Source: Tranzscheliella williamsii
Taxonomy: Eukaryota > Basidiomycota > Ustilaginomycetes > Ustilaginales > Ustilaginaceae
DNA: 64,000 nt
Direction: 5' to 3'
Assembly (NCBI GenBank): GCA_023212725.1
Contig: JALBYF010000021.1
Location: 124,001-188,000, forward strand
In this document: in pieces, positions 47,803-56,739 of the stretch
How positions within the stretch are numbered: the first letter of the stretch is position 1
Layout: each line of letters begins with the position of its first letter
Translations under genes and position numbers: made by a program
Notes under the pieces: generated by a model
Database searches by the model: none
Seen by the model: the letters and a program-made list of their open reading frames with translations, nothing else
Told to the model about the DNA's origin: nothing

Positions 47803-49610
47803 GGCGGCGACGTGGTGGACCGCGGGACAGCTGTTATAAGAGATGTGCGCCAGAGCAGGGAGAAAAGCAGAGGGACGGGCCCATAAGGATGACAACAGCC
47901 AGACACAGGTCTTGTGCCTCGGAGCGTTTTGAAAACGGGGCAGAGATTGGACGTCGCTAATCGGGAACGCTTTGACTGGTGTAGTACGCTCATGCCCAGA
48001 ACGGGGGACGAAAGCACTTGATTCGCGTGTCTATCGCATGAAAGGTCTGCGGCATCCGCCTTACATGCTTGCTCGCTGGGCTTGAAACTGCGACTTGTAA
48101 TCGCCATCCTCTTAGTTCGCTGGGTTTGAAACTGCGTATTGTACTCGCCTTTTTTTGGTGAATCGATGAATTCAACTTCCCGGTGGGGCTTCTGTTGAGC
48201 TGCTTGGATCGCTGTGATATTGTTTGTATCTCTTCACAGACCCGAAGCATTAAGCCGCGTCGAGCTAAGGAAGTATGGAACCCAACTCGGAGCGGGAGCC
48301 GCCCACCCCAGGCCTATTCATCGCTCGGCTTTGCCAACACGCCTCTGTCTACGCCACGCCGCAAGGCTGCACAGAGCTTTTTGTATGTATTTGTTGGCTG
48401 GACTTTGCTTCAGTCAACAAGGCACTGGCGGTTGGTTTGAACACAGCATCCGACAAGTTCGACCGGCGTGCCAAGATGAATGGCAATGTCACGTGAACAT
48501 AGCACAGGCTCTTTCTGCGATTGACACTTCGGCGTACCTTGCGTAGGAGGCACAGGGGAGGGACGTGGCACGTTGGTCGGATAGATATGCGACGAAGTCA
48601 AGCAGGGGTCAGCACAGCCTAGAGAGAGAAGCGATAGCCGTGGCGGTAAGGAGGATGGTGGCTTGCTGCGCACTGCGCTGGTCCCCGCGGACCAGAAAGC
48701 GACGCAGACAAGGCAAGCAGTCCAAGGAACGTACCCGAGCGCGCGGTGGTCGGTTACCCGTGGAGTGCGTTATCGGCAACCGAGCGGGGCTTCGAGAAGG
48801 TCGAGTCATCCTGTCTGGCATGCAGAGACCACTCACACTGTAACTTTGCCCGCAGCCGGCATGTTTCCTCCTCGCCCGCTCCGTACGGCGCCTGGTTGTC
48901 GTGCTCGTCGCTATCGACCATTCCTCGTTTATGCTAGAGATAGAGCGGAAGCTCCGTTGTGCGAAAGCGGTGCGGCTGGTACCGACACGCAGGAGACGCT
49001 GCTGGCTTGCTCGGAAGTGTCCGCGTCGGGTGGCCTACCGAAGAGAGCGTGCGGGCAGCGCAAGCGTACGCAAACCCGAAGCGGGCGCGTGGGTGGTCAA
49101 GAGAGCGCTGGGTCAGCGCAGTGTCGAAGGATGCGTGCGATTTGACTTGCCCGTTTTCGAATCGGATTGCACCGATGCGTGTGGGCAGGGCTCTTGCGTA
49201 TGACTCGACCCGTCCTCGCGCTCGTTTTCGCGCTCGCACTGCCATGGCGAGAGCGCAACCCAGCTCGCCGAGCAAACACCGACCAACGAGCCGCGAACGC
49301 AGATGGCGAATGCAAAGCGAAAATGGCGTGCTTCAGTGGCTTCCGCCGCAGGGCTAACATGGATCCCGTACCCGCACGCAAAGACATCCCGCACGCAAAA
49401 GACATCCCAGTCGGCGAGTTTGCCTCGCGCTGAGCGCCATGCCCTGGCAGCTGCGACAGCTGTCAGCTAACGACGGCTCAAGTGTCGGCCGTCTACAAGG
49501 GCGACCTATCGAGTGGCAACGTTTACGCTCGTATTGCAACACGCTGGCTATGAAACGAACATACAGCAAGGGTGGGGCCGGTGGGGCCGGTGAAGGGTGG
49601 GGCGTCGATG
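47803..49610. other. 1.8-kb leader/promoter region upstream of the bZIP gene
   Basis: No supported protein gene. On the minus strand, within ~300 nt of the proposed bZIP start, are several short AUG frames: a 16-codon frame at 47834-47884, a 21-codon frame at 47990-48055, ATG CGA TAG at 48031-48039 and ATG TAA at 48061-48066. A 73-codon plus-strand frame (48275-48496) and others further right lack recognisable content. An imperfect 33-bp direct repeat lies at 48073-48149. The FAS1 gene is convergent at the right end. Confidence 0.45.
48073..48149. repeat. Imperfect 33-bp direct repeat
   Basis: Copies at 48073-48105 and 48117-48149 differ at 4 of 33 positions (both begin TCGCTGGG and share TTGAAACTGCG). 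The spacing is 44 bp start to start. It lies upstream of the bZIP gene. Confidence 0.75.
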
Positions 49611-51248
49611 TTACCAGAGGTCGGCGCGGGCCTCGGCATGAAGGTCGAGCGTGCCAAAGCCGGCCTGCTGTGCAGCGGCGGCGACGCGGGCCCAGACGCC
49701 ATGGTGGGGATGGCCTTTGGGCTTGACAAACTTGTCGATGGCGTGCAAGACGCCGTTGCTGGCGGGGAGGTCCTGGAGGGTGACCGAGACGTTCTGGACG
49801 GCGATGCGCGTCTGGAGCGGGCCCTTGTCGCCGGGGAGCAGGTGGAAGCGGTAGACATCGACGTCGAGCGTCTCGTGCTCGCCGTCAGTGCCGTTGATCT
49901 TGTGCAGGACAGAGTCAAAGGTGTAGGACGTCTTGTTGCCGCCGTGGCACGACGTCGTCACGCCGCTGGGCTGGGCCGAGTGCTTGACGTGGTGCACATA
50001 GTCGGCGTAGACAATGTCCGACGGCAGCGAGTGCAGCATAAACACCTCCTGCAGCAGGTGGTAGCCCCACGGCGAGAAGAGGTAGGCGCGCAATGCAAAC
50101 GGCAGCCGCGACCACGCCAGATTGGTCGGCGCGAAGAACGTCTCGGCCGACACGCCAGCAAAGTGTCGGTGCCGGTGGCCGCCCCCCTTGCCGCCGTCCT
50201 TGCCACCGTCCTTGCCGCCGCCGTGGTGGTGGAAACCGACTACGGCTGCGGCCAAGTCATCCTTGCCGCCGTGGTCGCCTTTACCGCCGCGGTCGCCTTT
50301 ACCGCCGCGTCGGTGCTTGATGTGCGGGTGGTAAGTGAGGTACTTGGCGGCATGGACCTTCTGAAGCGCCGAGGTGGTGGTGGAAAAGATGGTCTGGCCG
50401 AAAAAGAGGCTCTGGAGTACGTCGGGCGGCAGAACGAGGGGATACTTGATAGCGTGCAAGACGCCGTTCTTGGCCTTGATGTTGGGCTTGACGATGCGCG
50501 AGTAGAGGTTGAGATAGATGCCGGGGATGGGGAGGAGGCTCTTGCCCGTGCGGACGCGCCAGGGCGTGCCGTCGTTAAAGTGCAGCTCGCCGCCCAGCTG
50601 GAGAAGCGTGGCGACCGACGAGTTGGCCGCCAGCGCCGACGCGTCCAGCGGCGACTCGGAGCGAACCACGTGGTACAACGCTTCGGCATCGATCAGGTGC
50701 CGGATCAACTCACGGCGCCGCTTCTTCTCATCGTCCTTCTTGTCATCGCTGGTGGCGACCGACGAGGCAAAGTCGGCCTCAAACGCGGCAATCTGCTGCT
50801 CGATGTGCTTCCAGTGCTGGACCGCGGCCGGGGCGAGCGAGGCGCTGTGGACCGCTTCGTGGCCATCGTCGTGTCGCTTGTGGTGGTGCCAGTTGAGCGG
50901 CGCAAAGAAGGTGAGGCCCTGCTTCTTGCTGAGCAGCTCCTTGGTGGCATCCGACGAGTAGTTGAGGACGTGCGCCAGTTGGGAGAACTCCTGGTTTTCA
51001 TGGATGAGCTCCCAGACCGTCTTGTCGTCGTCGCCGCCGTCGTCCGAGCCGGACGCCGTCTGGCCGACAAGCCCATCGACGAGCGTGGTGAAGGTGGACG
51101 AGAGCTTGCCGAACAGCCCCACAGCAAAGCTCTCGGCGGGGGAAATGTAGTCGAGCTTGTTGAAGCTCAGCTGGCCTTGGGCAGCGGGGGCGGCGAGAAC
51201 CGCAGGCGCGCACACCGCGGCGACCAGTCCAAAAATCGAGAATCTCAT
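49611..51248 (-). CDS. Secreted fasciclin (FAS1) domain protein
   Basis: Intronless, 545 residues from the ATG at 51248, which gives a clean signal peptide MRFSIFGLVAAVCAPAVLA and a likely cleavage before APAAQG. An upstream in-frame extension is ignored. Two FAS1-type domains are visible. The first contains VWELIHENQEFSQLAHVLNY, LTFFAPLNW and later NGVLHAIKYPLVLPPDVL. The second contains ETFFAPTNLAWSRLP, YRFHLLPGDKGPLQTRIAVQNVSV and NGVLHAIDKFVKP. A Gly/Lys/Asp/His-rich linker (GGKGDRGGKGD, GGHRHRHF) joins them. NxS/T sequons are present and no GPI or TM segment is seen. FAS1 proteins mediate cell adhesion or matrix contact; the partner is unknown. Confidence 0.83.
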   Translation of the reverse strand: MRFSIFGLVAAVCAPAVLAAPAAQGQLSFNKLDYISPAESFAVGLFGKLSSTFTTLVDGLVGQTASGSDDGGDDDKTVWELIHENQEFSQLAHVLNYSSDATKELLSKKQGLTFFAPLNWHHHKRHDDGHEAVHSASLAPAAVQHWKHIEQQIAAFEADFASSVATSDDKKDDEKKRRRELIRHLIDAEALYHVVRSESPLDASALAANSSVATLLQLGGELHFNDGTPWRVRTGKSLLPIPGIYLNLYSRIVKPNIKAKNGVLHAIKYPLVLPPDVLQSLFFGQTIFSTTTSALQKVHAAKYLTYHPHIKHRRGGKGDRGGKGDHGGKDDLAAAVVGFHHHGGGKDGGKDGGKGGGHRHRHFAGVSAETFFAPTNLAWSRLPFALRAYLFSPWGYHLLQEVFMLHSLPSDIVYADYVHHVKHSAQPSGVTTSCHGGNKTSYTFDSVLHKINGTDGEHETLDVDVYRFHLLPGDKGPLQTRIAVQNVSVTLQDLPASNGVLHAIDKFVKPKGHPHHGVWARVAAAAQQAGFGTLDLHAEARADLW

Positions 51249-51987
51249 GCTGTGCAACGCTGTCGACGGAGGCTGTCGACAATGGCGGGCGAAAGGCCGG
51301 ATGCTGGGCAGTCCAGCAGACCTATATGAAGGGCCCCGCACTGCCACGGTGGGGCCATCGAGCCCAGCAGGCCGAGCGCCTTACGCAAGCTGGTCAGCGC
51401 CCAAGTCGGCCACTGCTCTCACCACCGATCGCTGCTGAGTCGCTGACAAACATTATCTACGTGCGCGTTTAGCGGATGGGCAGAGGTACAGAATCGCCCA
51501 CGCGGCGCTCTACAGAATCGTTCCACGCTGCGCTCTAGACTAGGTAAGCGTGGTAATCGTCATACCCGTCCGCTCGCCGGCTGCAGCTGAGCAGAGCTCC
51601 ACATCTTGTAGCGTCGTTTCGAGCACGCGTTCGGAACTGACCTCGTGCACTCTGAAGCCAGTGAATGAGCTTTCAGTCAGTTCAAACGCGCGGTCGTAAC
51701 AGCCTAGTACGTCGGCTTTCTACGCGGTATTCGAAAGGCGCTGCTTATCCACATTATTCCTGCGGATTTCTGCCAAAGTAGGCGCGCTCTCGAGCAGCTT
51801 TGGTTCAGTCGATGACCTCAGAAGGCTGTTCGCTTGCCGCACGGCACGCTGCCATTCCAAGTCCGCGGTCTGCAATGGGGAGGGGCGAGCAGAACCGAGT
51901 GCCTTGCGATGGATCCGTGGACTTGGGTCGGGCGGTCTCAGAACGGCACGTTCCGGCTGTGCTGGCGTGCGCGCATGGCTGCCGCCC
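51249..51987. other. Spacer, FAS1 upstream / carboxylesterase downstream
   Basis: About 740 bp. Contains the FAS1 promoter (minus strand) and carboxylesterase 3' UTR. A duplicated CAGAATCG...CGC-CGCTCTA segment occurs near 51489-51540. No gene supported. Confidence 0.4.
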
Positions 51988-54246
51988 TCACCAGGGTAGG
52001 AAGCGCGGCGCAGTGGACAGGTATCCGTAGTAGTTTTGCAGATGGCGCGTGAGGGCGGGCTGATTTTCGCGGGGTGCGGGGAGGGTGCTGGCGGTGGAGG
52101 AGATGGGCTCGCGCATCCAGAAGCGCAGGCGCTGCTCGAGCGAGAGGCCGGGGACGGGTTCGAGCTGGCTGAAGGCGTGCTGGGCGAGGGTGGTGGGGGT
52201 TATGGGGATGCGGGTGGATGGGGGAGTGACAGGCGCCGGGGCGGGAGTTTGGGGTGCATTGCCAAAGGCGAGGAGGGGGAGGGCGCTGATGTCGGCGGTG
52301 GGGTCGGGCGCGCTGAGCAGCGGCCAGGCTATGTTGTCGGGAAGGCGGAGGGGAGGCTGCGTGCCGGCGCCGTGTGCGAATGCGCCCCAGGCACGCATCA
52401 CCGCCAGACTGAGCTCGCGCTCGGCGGCGGTCATGCCCGCCGACACTGCCACGTCTGGATCCGGCGGCGCGTCCGCATCGGCCGCCACGCCATACTCGCA
52501 CGCATCGGCGGCCCAGGCATGCGCATGCCCCGACCGTCGCCCTGCCAGCCCAAAGACAAAGGCAATCTCGAGCGTGTGGAATGCCCCCCACTCGGCCGCA
52601 ATCTCTGGCGCCGTCGTCACGCTCTCCAGCAACTGCAGCGACGGCCGGTGCGCCCAGAGGTAGCCCCGCACCGCTACCGCGTCCGCCCCGGACCGCGCCT
52701 GCTGCGCCTGCTGTGCCATGTAGTCGAGAACCGGTGCAGTAAACATGGCGTCGCCAGTATAGGTGGCGCACGTGTAGAACGCGTATGTATCTTGGCTTTG
52801 GCGCGCTTTTCTGTCCAAGCGCCTGGTGCGAAGGGCGGCCGTGTCGATGCGGTAGACACGTTGCAGATCCGCTGCCAGAGCCGGATGGAAGAGCTCCTGG
52901 TGTGACAGGAGCGACGGGGCGGTGGAGACGAGCATATTGAACATGGTGCCCTCGTCGGCGTTCAGGCCGATGATCAGGCCGTCTTGGGCGTTGCGCAGCT
53001 GGTGTCGGGCGGGCAGCGGCTCGGTGCAGCGTGCGACAAAGCCGTCGTCTACCAGCACGCCGTCCCAGACCGGGCCCCACTGGTCGGTCACCGCCGTAGG
53101 CTCGTCTTTCTGATTCTCGCGGGCGCTGGGTAGCCGCTTGAGGTCGCTTAGCATGGGCGTGTACTCTGAGCGCGGCCGCCTCCCCAAGAGCGGGCGCAGG
53201 CAGCTGGCGATGGCATCGGCGGAGACGTGCGTGCGGAGGTACGCCAGCTGCGCCGCTTCATCGCCGCCGAGGTGCGCTGGACAGAGCGACGAGACGAGGT
53301 AGTCGAAGGTGGCCTGTACCGCCTGCGTGGTCCGCGGCAACAGCGTCGCGGCGACACCGCTTTGCAGGATCGCCTTGCTGAACAGCCCGCGTGGCACGGC
53401 GTGCGACAAGAGTAGATAGTGGATAGCGATGCTGCCGGCGCTCTCGCCAAAGAGGGTCACGTTGGCTGTGTCGCCGCCGAATGCGCCCACTGAATGCTGG
53501 ACCCACAGCAGCCCGGCGACAAGGTCCCAGAGACCCCAGTTGCCCGCGCCTGTAGGCGGCGACTCACCAGCGATGGGCCGCCGCGTGAGCGCCTGATGGG
53601 AGAGCAGCGGCCAATCGCCGGCATCTTGGTGCGCCAGGCTGCGGGAGCCGAGGAAGCCCATAGCGCCGACGCGGTAGGTGAGCGAGACGACGATGCATCC
53701 GCTCTCGAGCGCCAGCCTAGCGCCGTCGTACAGCGGCCGCGAGCAGTTGCCCACGGAGAAGGATCCACCATAGACCCAGACCATCACCGGCCTCTTCTGG
53801 ACCACAGCACCGTCTGGCTGCTCGGGCACCCAGAGGTTCAGGTAGAGGCAGTCCTCGGAACGCGCCATCGTGGTGCGCGCGCCCGTGCGGCCGAGATAGA
53901 TCCCCTCCATCGCATTGAAGTCCTGACACGGATCGGCGGCCCAGACGGGCTCGCGGACGGCGCTCCAGCGAGGAAGCGGTCCCTGAGGCACCTTCCACCG
54001 CCGCTCGCCCACCGGTGGCTGCGCAAACGGCACGCCCAAATACGCCAGCACCGACCCGCCTGACCCGCTCGACCCGCTCGACTCAGCGGACGTGAAGGGA
54101 GCCAGCACCACACGGCGCGCACGCACGCGGCCCTGCGATGGCAGCACCACATCCTCCCTCGACACCGCAGACATGTTGCTGCACCGACGCTTCAATACGG
54201 CTGGACGTGCGGTGGAAGAGTGGCCGACGTCGACGTCCTGAGCCAT
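51988..54246 (-). CDS. Type-B carboxylesterase/lipase
   Basis: Intronless, 752 residues from the ATG at 54246; the frame extends to a TTG at 54261. The family pattern is complete at the front: YLGVPFAQPPVGERRW, SEDCLYLNLWVPE, PVMVWVYGGSFSVGN (oxyanion hole), NWGLWDLVAGLLWVQHSVGAFGGD, and the nucleophile elbow LFGESAGSIAIH (Ser269). The acidic residue is probably in GLNADEGTMFN and the His in the WGAFHTLEIAFVFG block. No signal peptide is evident; a polar N-terminus suggests a cytosolic or unconventional location. The substrate cannot be told from sequence. The C-terminus is Pro/Ala-rich and lengthened. The sense strand flips from G-rich to C-rich near 52380. Confidence 0.85.
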   Translation of the reverse strand: MAQDVDVGHSSTARPAVLKRRCSNMSAVSREDVVLPSQGRVRARRVVLAPFTSAESSGSSGSGGSVLAYLGVPFAQPPVGERRWKVPQGPLPRWSAVREPVWAADPCQDFNAMEGIYLGRTGARTTMARSEDCLYLNLWVPEQPDGAVVQKRPVMVWVYGGSFSVGNCSRPLYDGARLALESGCIVVSLTYRVGAMGFLGSRSLAHQDAGDWPLLSHQALTRRPIAGESPPTGAGNWGLWDLVAGLLWVQHSVGAFGGDTANVTLFGESAGSIAIHYLLLSHAVPRGLFSKAILQSGVAATLLPRTTQAVQATFDYLVSSLCPAHLGGDEAAQLAYLRTHVSADAIASCLRPLLGRRPRSEYTPMLSDLKRLPSARENQKDEPTAVTDQWGPVWDGVLVDDGFVARCTEPLPARHQLRNAQDGLIIGLNADEGTMFNMLVSTAPSLLSHQELFHPALAADLQRVYRIDTAALRTRRLDRKARQSQDTYAFYTCATYTGDAMFTAPVLDYMAQQAQQARSGADAVAVRGYLWAHRPSLQLLESVTTAPEIAAEWGAFHTLEIAFVFGLAGRRSGHAHAWAADACEYGVAADADAPPDPDVAVSAGMTAAERELSLAVMRAWGAFAHGAGTQPPLRLPDNIAWPLLSAPDPTADISALPLLAFGNAPQTPAPAPVTPPSTRIPITPTTLAQHAFSQLEPVPGLSLEQRLRFWMREPISSTASTLPAPRENQPALTRHLQNYYGYLSTAPRFLPW

Positions 54247-54694
54247 AAAGCACGGCGACAAGCACGAAGCATCCCAATTTGCATGTTAGACCAACGGGAG
54301 CCATTTCCCTATGTAAGATTTTTCGTCTATGGGGCCGTCGTTGTTGGCGGCGCAAAGCATTGAAATTGACTTGTGACTTGGCACGCTGACAGCTTCCACG
54401 CCGCCTACTCTTGACTGCGCCTTGTCTCCCTTTGCCTTGGCGCTTCTCAGCAGGATCTGTAACTTGCCTTGGAGTGTGAGTGGTGGCATGGCTGTGAGCC
54501 AGACTGGCTTTTTGCGGTGTGATCCATCGTAAAGGAATTCACATTGTGAATGAATATCAAGGCTGCTTCCTACGACCATTCACTTGTGATTGTGATTCGA
54601 GCTCCCTCCTCTACGTCTCCACCGACTTTGGGCTTTTCTGCTCGCCTCTTGCCTGGCCATGGGTCTGGGTAGGTAGCGCAGCGGTGCGTGTAGG
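54247..54694. promoter_or_regulatory. Divergent promoter with ATTCACA-T-TGTGAAT inverted repeat
   Basis: About 450 bp between the carboxylesterase and GEN1 start codons. A perfect 7-bp inverted repeat with 1-bp spacer (54537-54551) and a further CATTCAC (54578-54584) sit about 110-160 bp upstream of GEN1. This is a candidate dimeric transcription-factor site; function is inferred. Confidence 0.4.
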
Positions 54695-56629
54695 ATGGGG
54701 GTGCCGGGGCTGTGGGCCGAGCTGGAGCCGGCGGCGGAGACGTCGACGCTGGCTGCGTACAGCGTGGGCGCGTTCAGCGAGAATGCCAACGAGCTGCGCG
54801 GCGTGGTGCTGGGTATCGATGCTTCTCTCTGGCTCTTCCACGCGCAGCAGGGGGCGGGTGGATCGAACCCGGCGCTGCGCATGCTCTTCTTCCGTCTGGC
54901 CAAGCTGCTTGCGCTGCCCGTGCTGCCTCTCTTTGTCTTTGACGGGCCGCAGCGGCCGTCGTGGAAGCGCGGCAAGCAGGTGCACGCGCGCGAGCATGCC
55001 GTCGAGAAGCACTTCTGCCACCTCATCCAAGCCTTCGGCTTCCGCTGGCAGCGCGCACCGGGCGAGGCAGAGGCCCAGCTCGCCCACCTCAACACTGCCG
55101 GTCACATCGATGCCGTCGTCACCGACGACGCCGATGCGCTCCTCTTCGGCGCGTGCACCGTCATTCGTAACTGGGGCAAGAACCTCTCTGGTACCAAGGC
55201 GTTTGCTCGCACCCGTTCCCGCTCCGCAGGCCAACGCGGCCCCGTCCTTGCCGGCAGCGATGGTGTGGATGACCAAGAGGCTGGGCGGTCGGGGACGGAA
55301 GCGGACGAGCAGATCACGCTGTATCGCGCCGATGCGGTGCTGGCGCACGCGGCGGTGGGGTTGGACCGCGATGGGCTCGTGCTGGTAGCACTGCTGGCGG
55401 GAGGCGACTACGATCAGGTGGGGCTGGTGCGGTGCGGGGTCAAGATCGGCGTGGCGCTGGCGCGCGCAGGCTTTGGCGCAACGCTGGTCTCTGCCTTCCG
55501 CGCATCGTATCCGTCGGCGGCGACGTGCGGTCAGGGCTGTGCGCGCTTTCAGGCGGCCGTTACCGCTTGGCTCGATGCGGTGCGCGCCGAGCTACGCACC
55601 AACGCTCGCGGCTTCCTTCCCTCGCGCCGGCCGCAGCTCGCGCGCGCTCTCCCGGACGATTTCCTCGCCACCGAGGCGTCGCGCCGCGTGCTCGCCTGCT
55701 ACGTCTACCCGCTCACCTCGCAGCAACAAGCATTACCGCAGCGAGAATGCGCCTCGGTCGAGCCGGACATCCCACGCCTCGCCCAGGCCGCGCAGGACTA
55801 CTTTGGCTGGTCGGGCGATAACCTCCTTGCCCGCTTCCGCTCGACGCTCTGGCGCGGCATCGTTGTCCGCCGCCTCCGCCAAGAGGCCCTCACCAGCAAC
55901 ACTGACGTCCACGCGCCGCGCGTCGAGAAGCGCGCGCCGGCCGAGCGCCCGCTGCACGAGAGCCCGCGGGCCACGCGCATCACGGACTTCTTCGCCGCCG
56001 CCCAGATCACCCCCGCCGCCACGCCGCCATCGCCGCCGAGCACGGTGGTGATCCTGGCGTTGACCAAGCAGAGGCACCATGCTGCGCTGGCACCATTCTG
56101 CGAGTACCGCGTCCAGGTCGTCGTCGCCGAGTTTGCGCGCCTCGCCGCGCCGGACACCCTCGCCAGCTCGTCGCACGCGCCGCTCCTCATGTGGATACCG
56201 GCACCGCTCCTCGCCGCCAGCACCAGCGGCGCCACCCCGCTCGCTGCCTTCCGCGCCGCACACGACCGCAAGACCGCCGCCGCCGCCGCCAAGCCCAACC
56301 GCCAGAAAACGCTCGAGCGCTTCCTCCGCCCCACCGCCAAACCGTCGCTGCCGTCCCTCGCCAAGCCCCGCCCCCCACCGCCTGACCCGGACTCGTCGAT
56401 CGAGTTCCTGGGCTCCTCGGCACCCCCCCGCCCCACCCCCTCCCAGCGTGCCCTCGCCGAACCCGCCAACTCGGACTCGGACATCCCTCCCGCCCAATTC
56501 ACCCTACTCTCCCCACTCCCCCTCCGCACCTCCCGCCCCCGCCCGCGGCCAAAACCGCGCATCTCCACCATCACCATCTCGTCCGCCTCCGGCTCCGAGC
56601 TAGAGAACGAGCGGCGCTGTACAAGCTAG
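54695..56629 (+). CDS. GEN1: XPG-family nuclease, Holliday junction resolvase GEN1/Yen1
   Basis: Intronless, 644 residues. XPG-N: MGVPGLWAELE, then GIDASLWLFHAQ and LFVFDGPQRPSWKRG. XPG-I: APGEAEAQLAHLN and VVTDDADALLFGA, with the metal-binding Glu/Asp residues intact. The helix-two-turn-helix follows as LLAGGDYDQVGLVRCGVKIG; GEN1/Yen1 typically have AGGDY/LGGDY with this spacing, unlike FEN1. The C-terminus is disordered, Pro/Ser/Ala-rich, with two PIP-box-like motifs (ATRITDFF at ~424-431, QKTLERFL at ~536-543) and a Ser/Asp-rich acidic patch. The enzyme resolves recombination intermediates in the nucleus. It is shorter than human GEN1 (908) and yeast Yen1 (759). Confidence 0.85.
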   Translation: MGVPGLWAELEPAAETSTLAAYSVGAFSENANELRGVVLGIDASLWLFHAQQGAGGSNPALRMLFFRLAKLLALPVLPLFVFDGPQRPSWKRGKQVHAREHAVEKHFCHLIQAFGFRWQRAPGEAEAQLAHLNTAGHIDAVVTDDADALLFGACTVIRNWGKNLSGTKAFARTRSRSAGQRGPVLAGSDGVDDQEAGRSGTEADEQITLYRADAVLAHAAVGLDRDGLVLVALLAGGDYDQVGLVRCGVKIGVALARAGFGATLVSAFRASYPSAATCGQGCARFQAAVTAWLDAVRAELRTNARGFLPSRRPQLARALPDDFLATEASRRVLACYVYPLTSQQQALPQRECASVEPDIPRLAQAAQDYFGWSGDNLLARFRSTLWRGIVVRRLRQEALTSNTDVHAPRVEKRAPAERPLHESPRATRITDFFAAAQITPAATPPSPPSTVVILALTKQRHHAALAPFCEYRVQVVVAEFARLAAPDTLASSSHAPLLMWIPAPLLAASTSGATPLAAFRAAHDRKTAAAAAKPNRQKTLERFLRPTAKPSLPSLAKPRPPPPDPDSSIEFLGSSAPPRPTPSQRALAEPANSDSDIPPAQFTLLSPLPLRTSRPRPRPKPRISTITISSASGSELENERRCTS

Positions 56630-56739
56630 TCGAACTTTTCATCATTGCGACAAGGCGAGTGCGGTGAGTGGTGCAACGTGTGTTGGCAGGCTGGGTGATG
56701 TGCGGCGAGAGGTGCGAAGAGAGGGGCGTTGTTTTAGTG

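Noticed and set aside
48275..49433. Several plus-strand frames (73-160 codons) upstream of the bZIP gene
   Set aside because: No domain, mutually overlapping in different frames and Arg/Ala/Gln-rich. Treated as promoter DNA.
49572..51329. 585-codon open frame antisense to the FAS1 gene
   Set aside because: Same cause as above: the FAS1 gene has a signal peptide and domain motifs, whereas this frame has only Val/Ala/Gly/Asp/Arg-rich low-complexity text.
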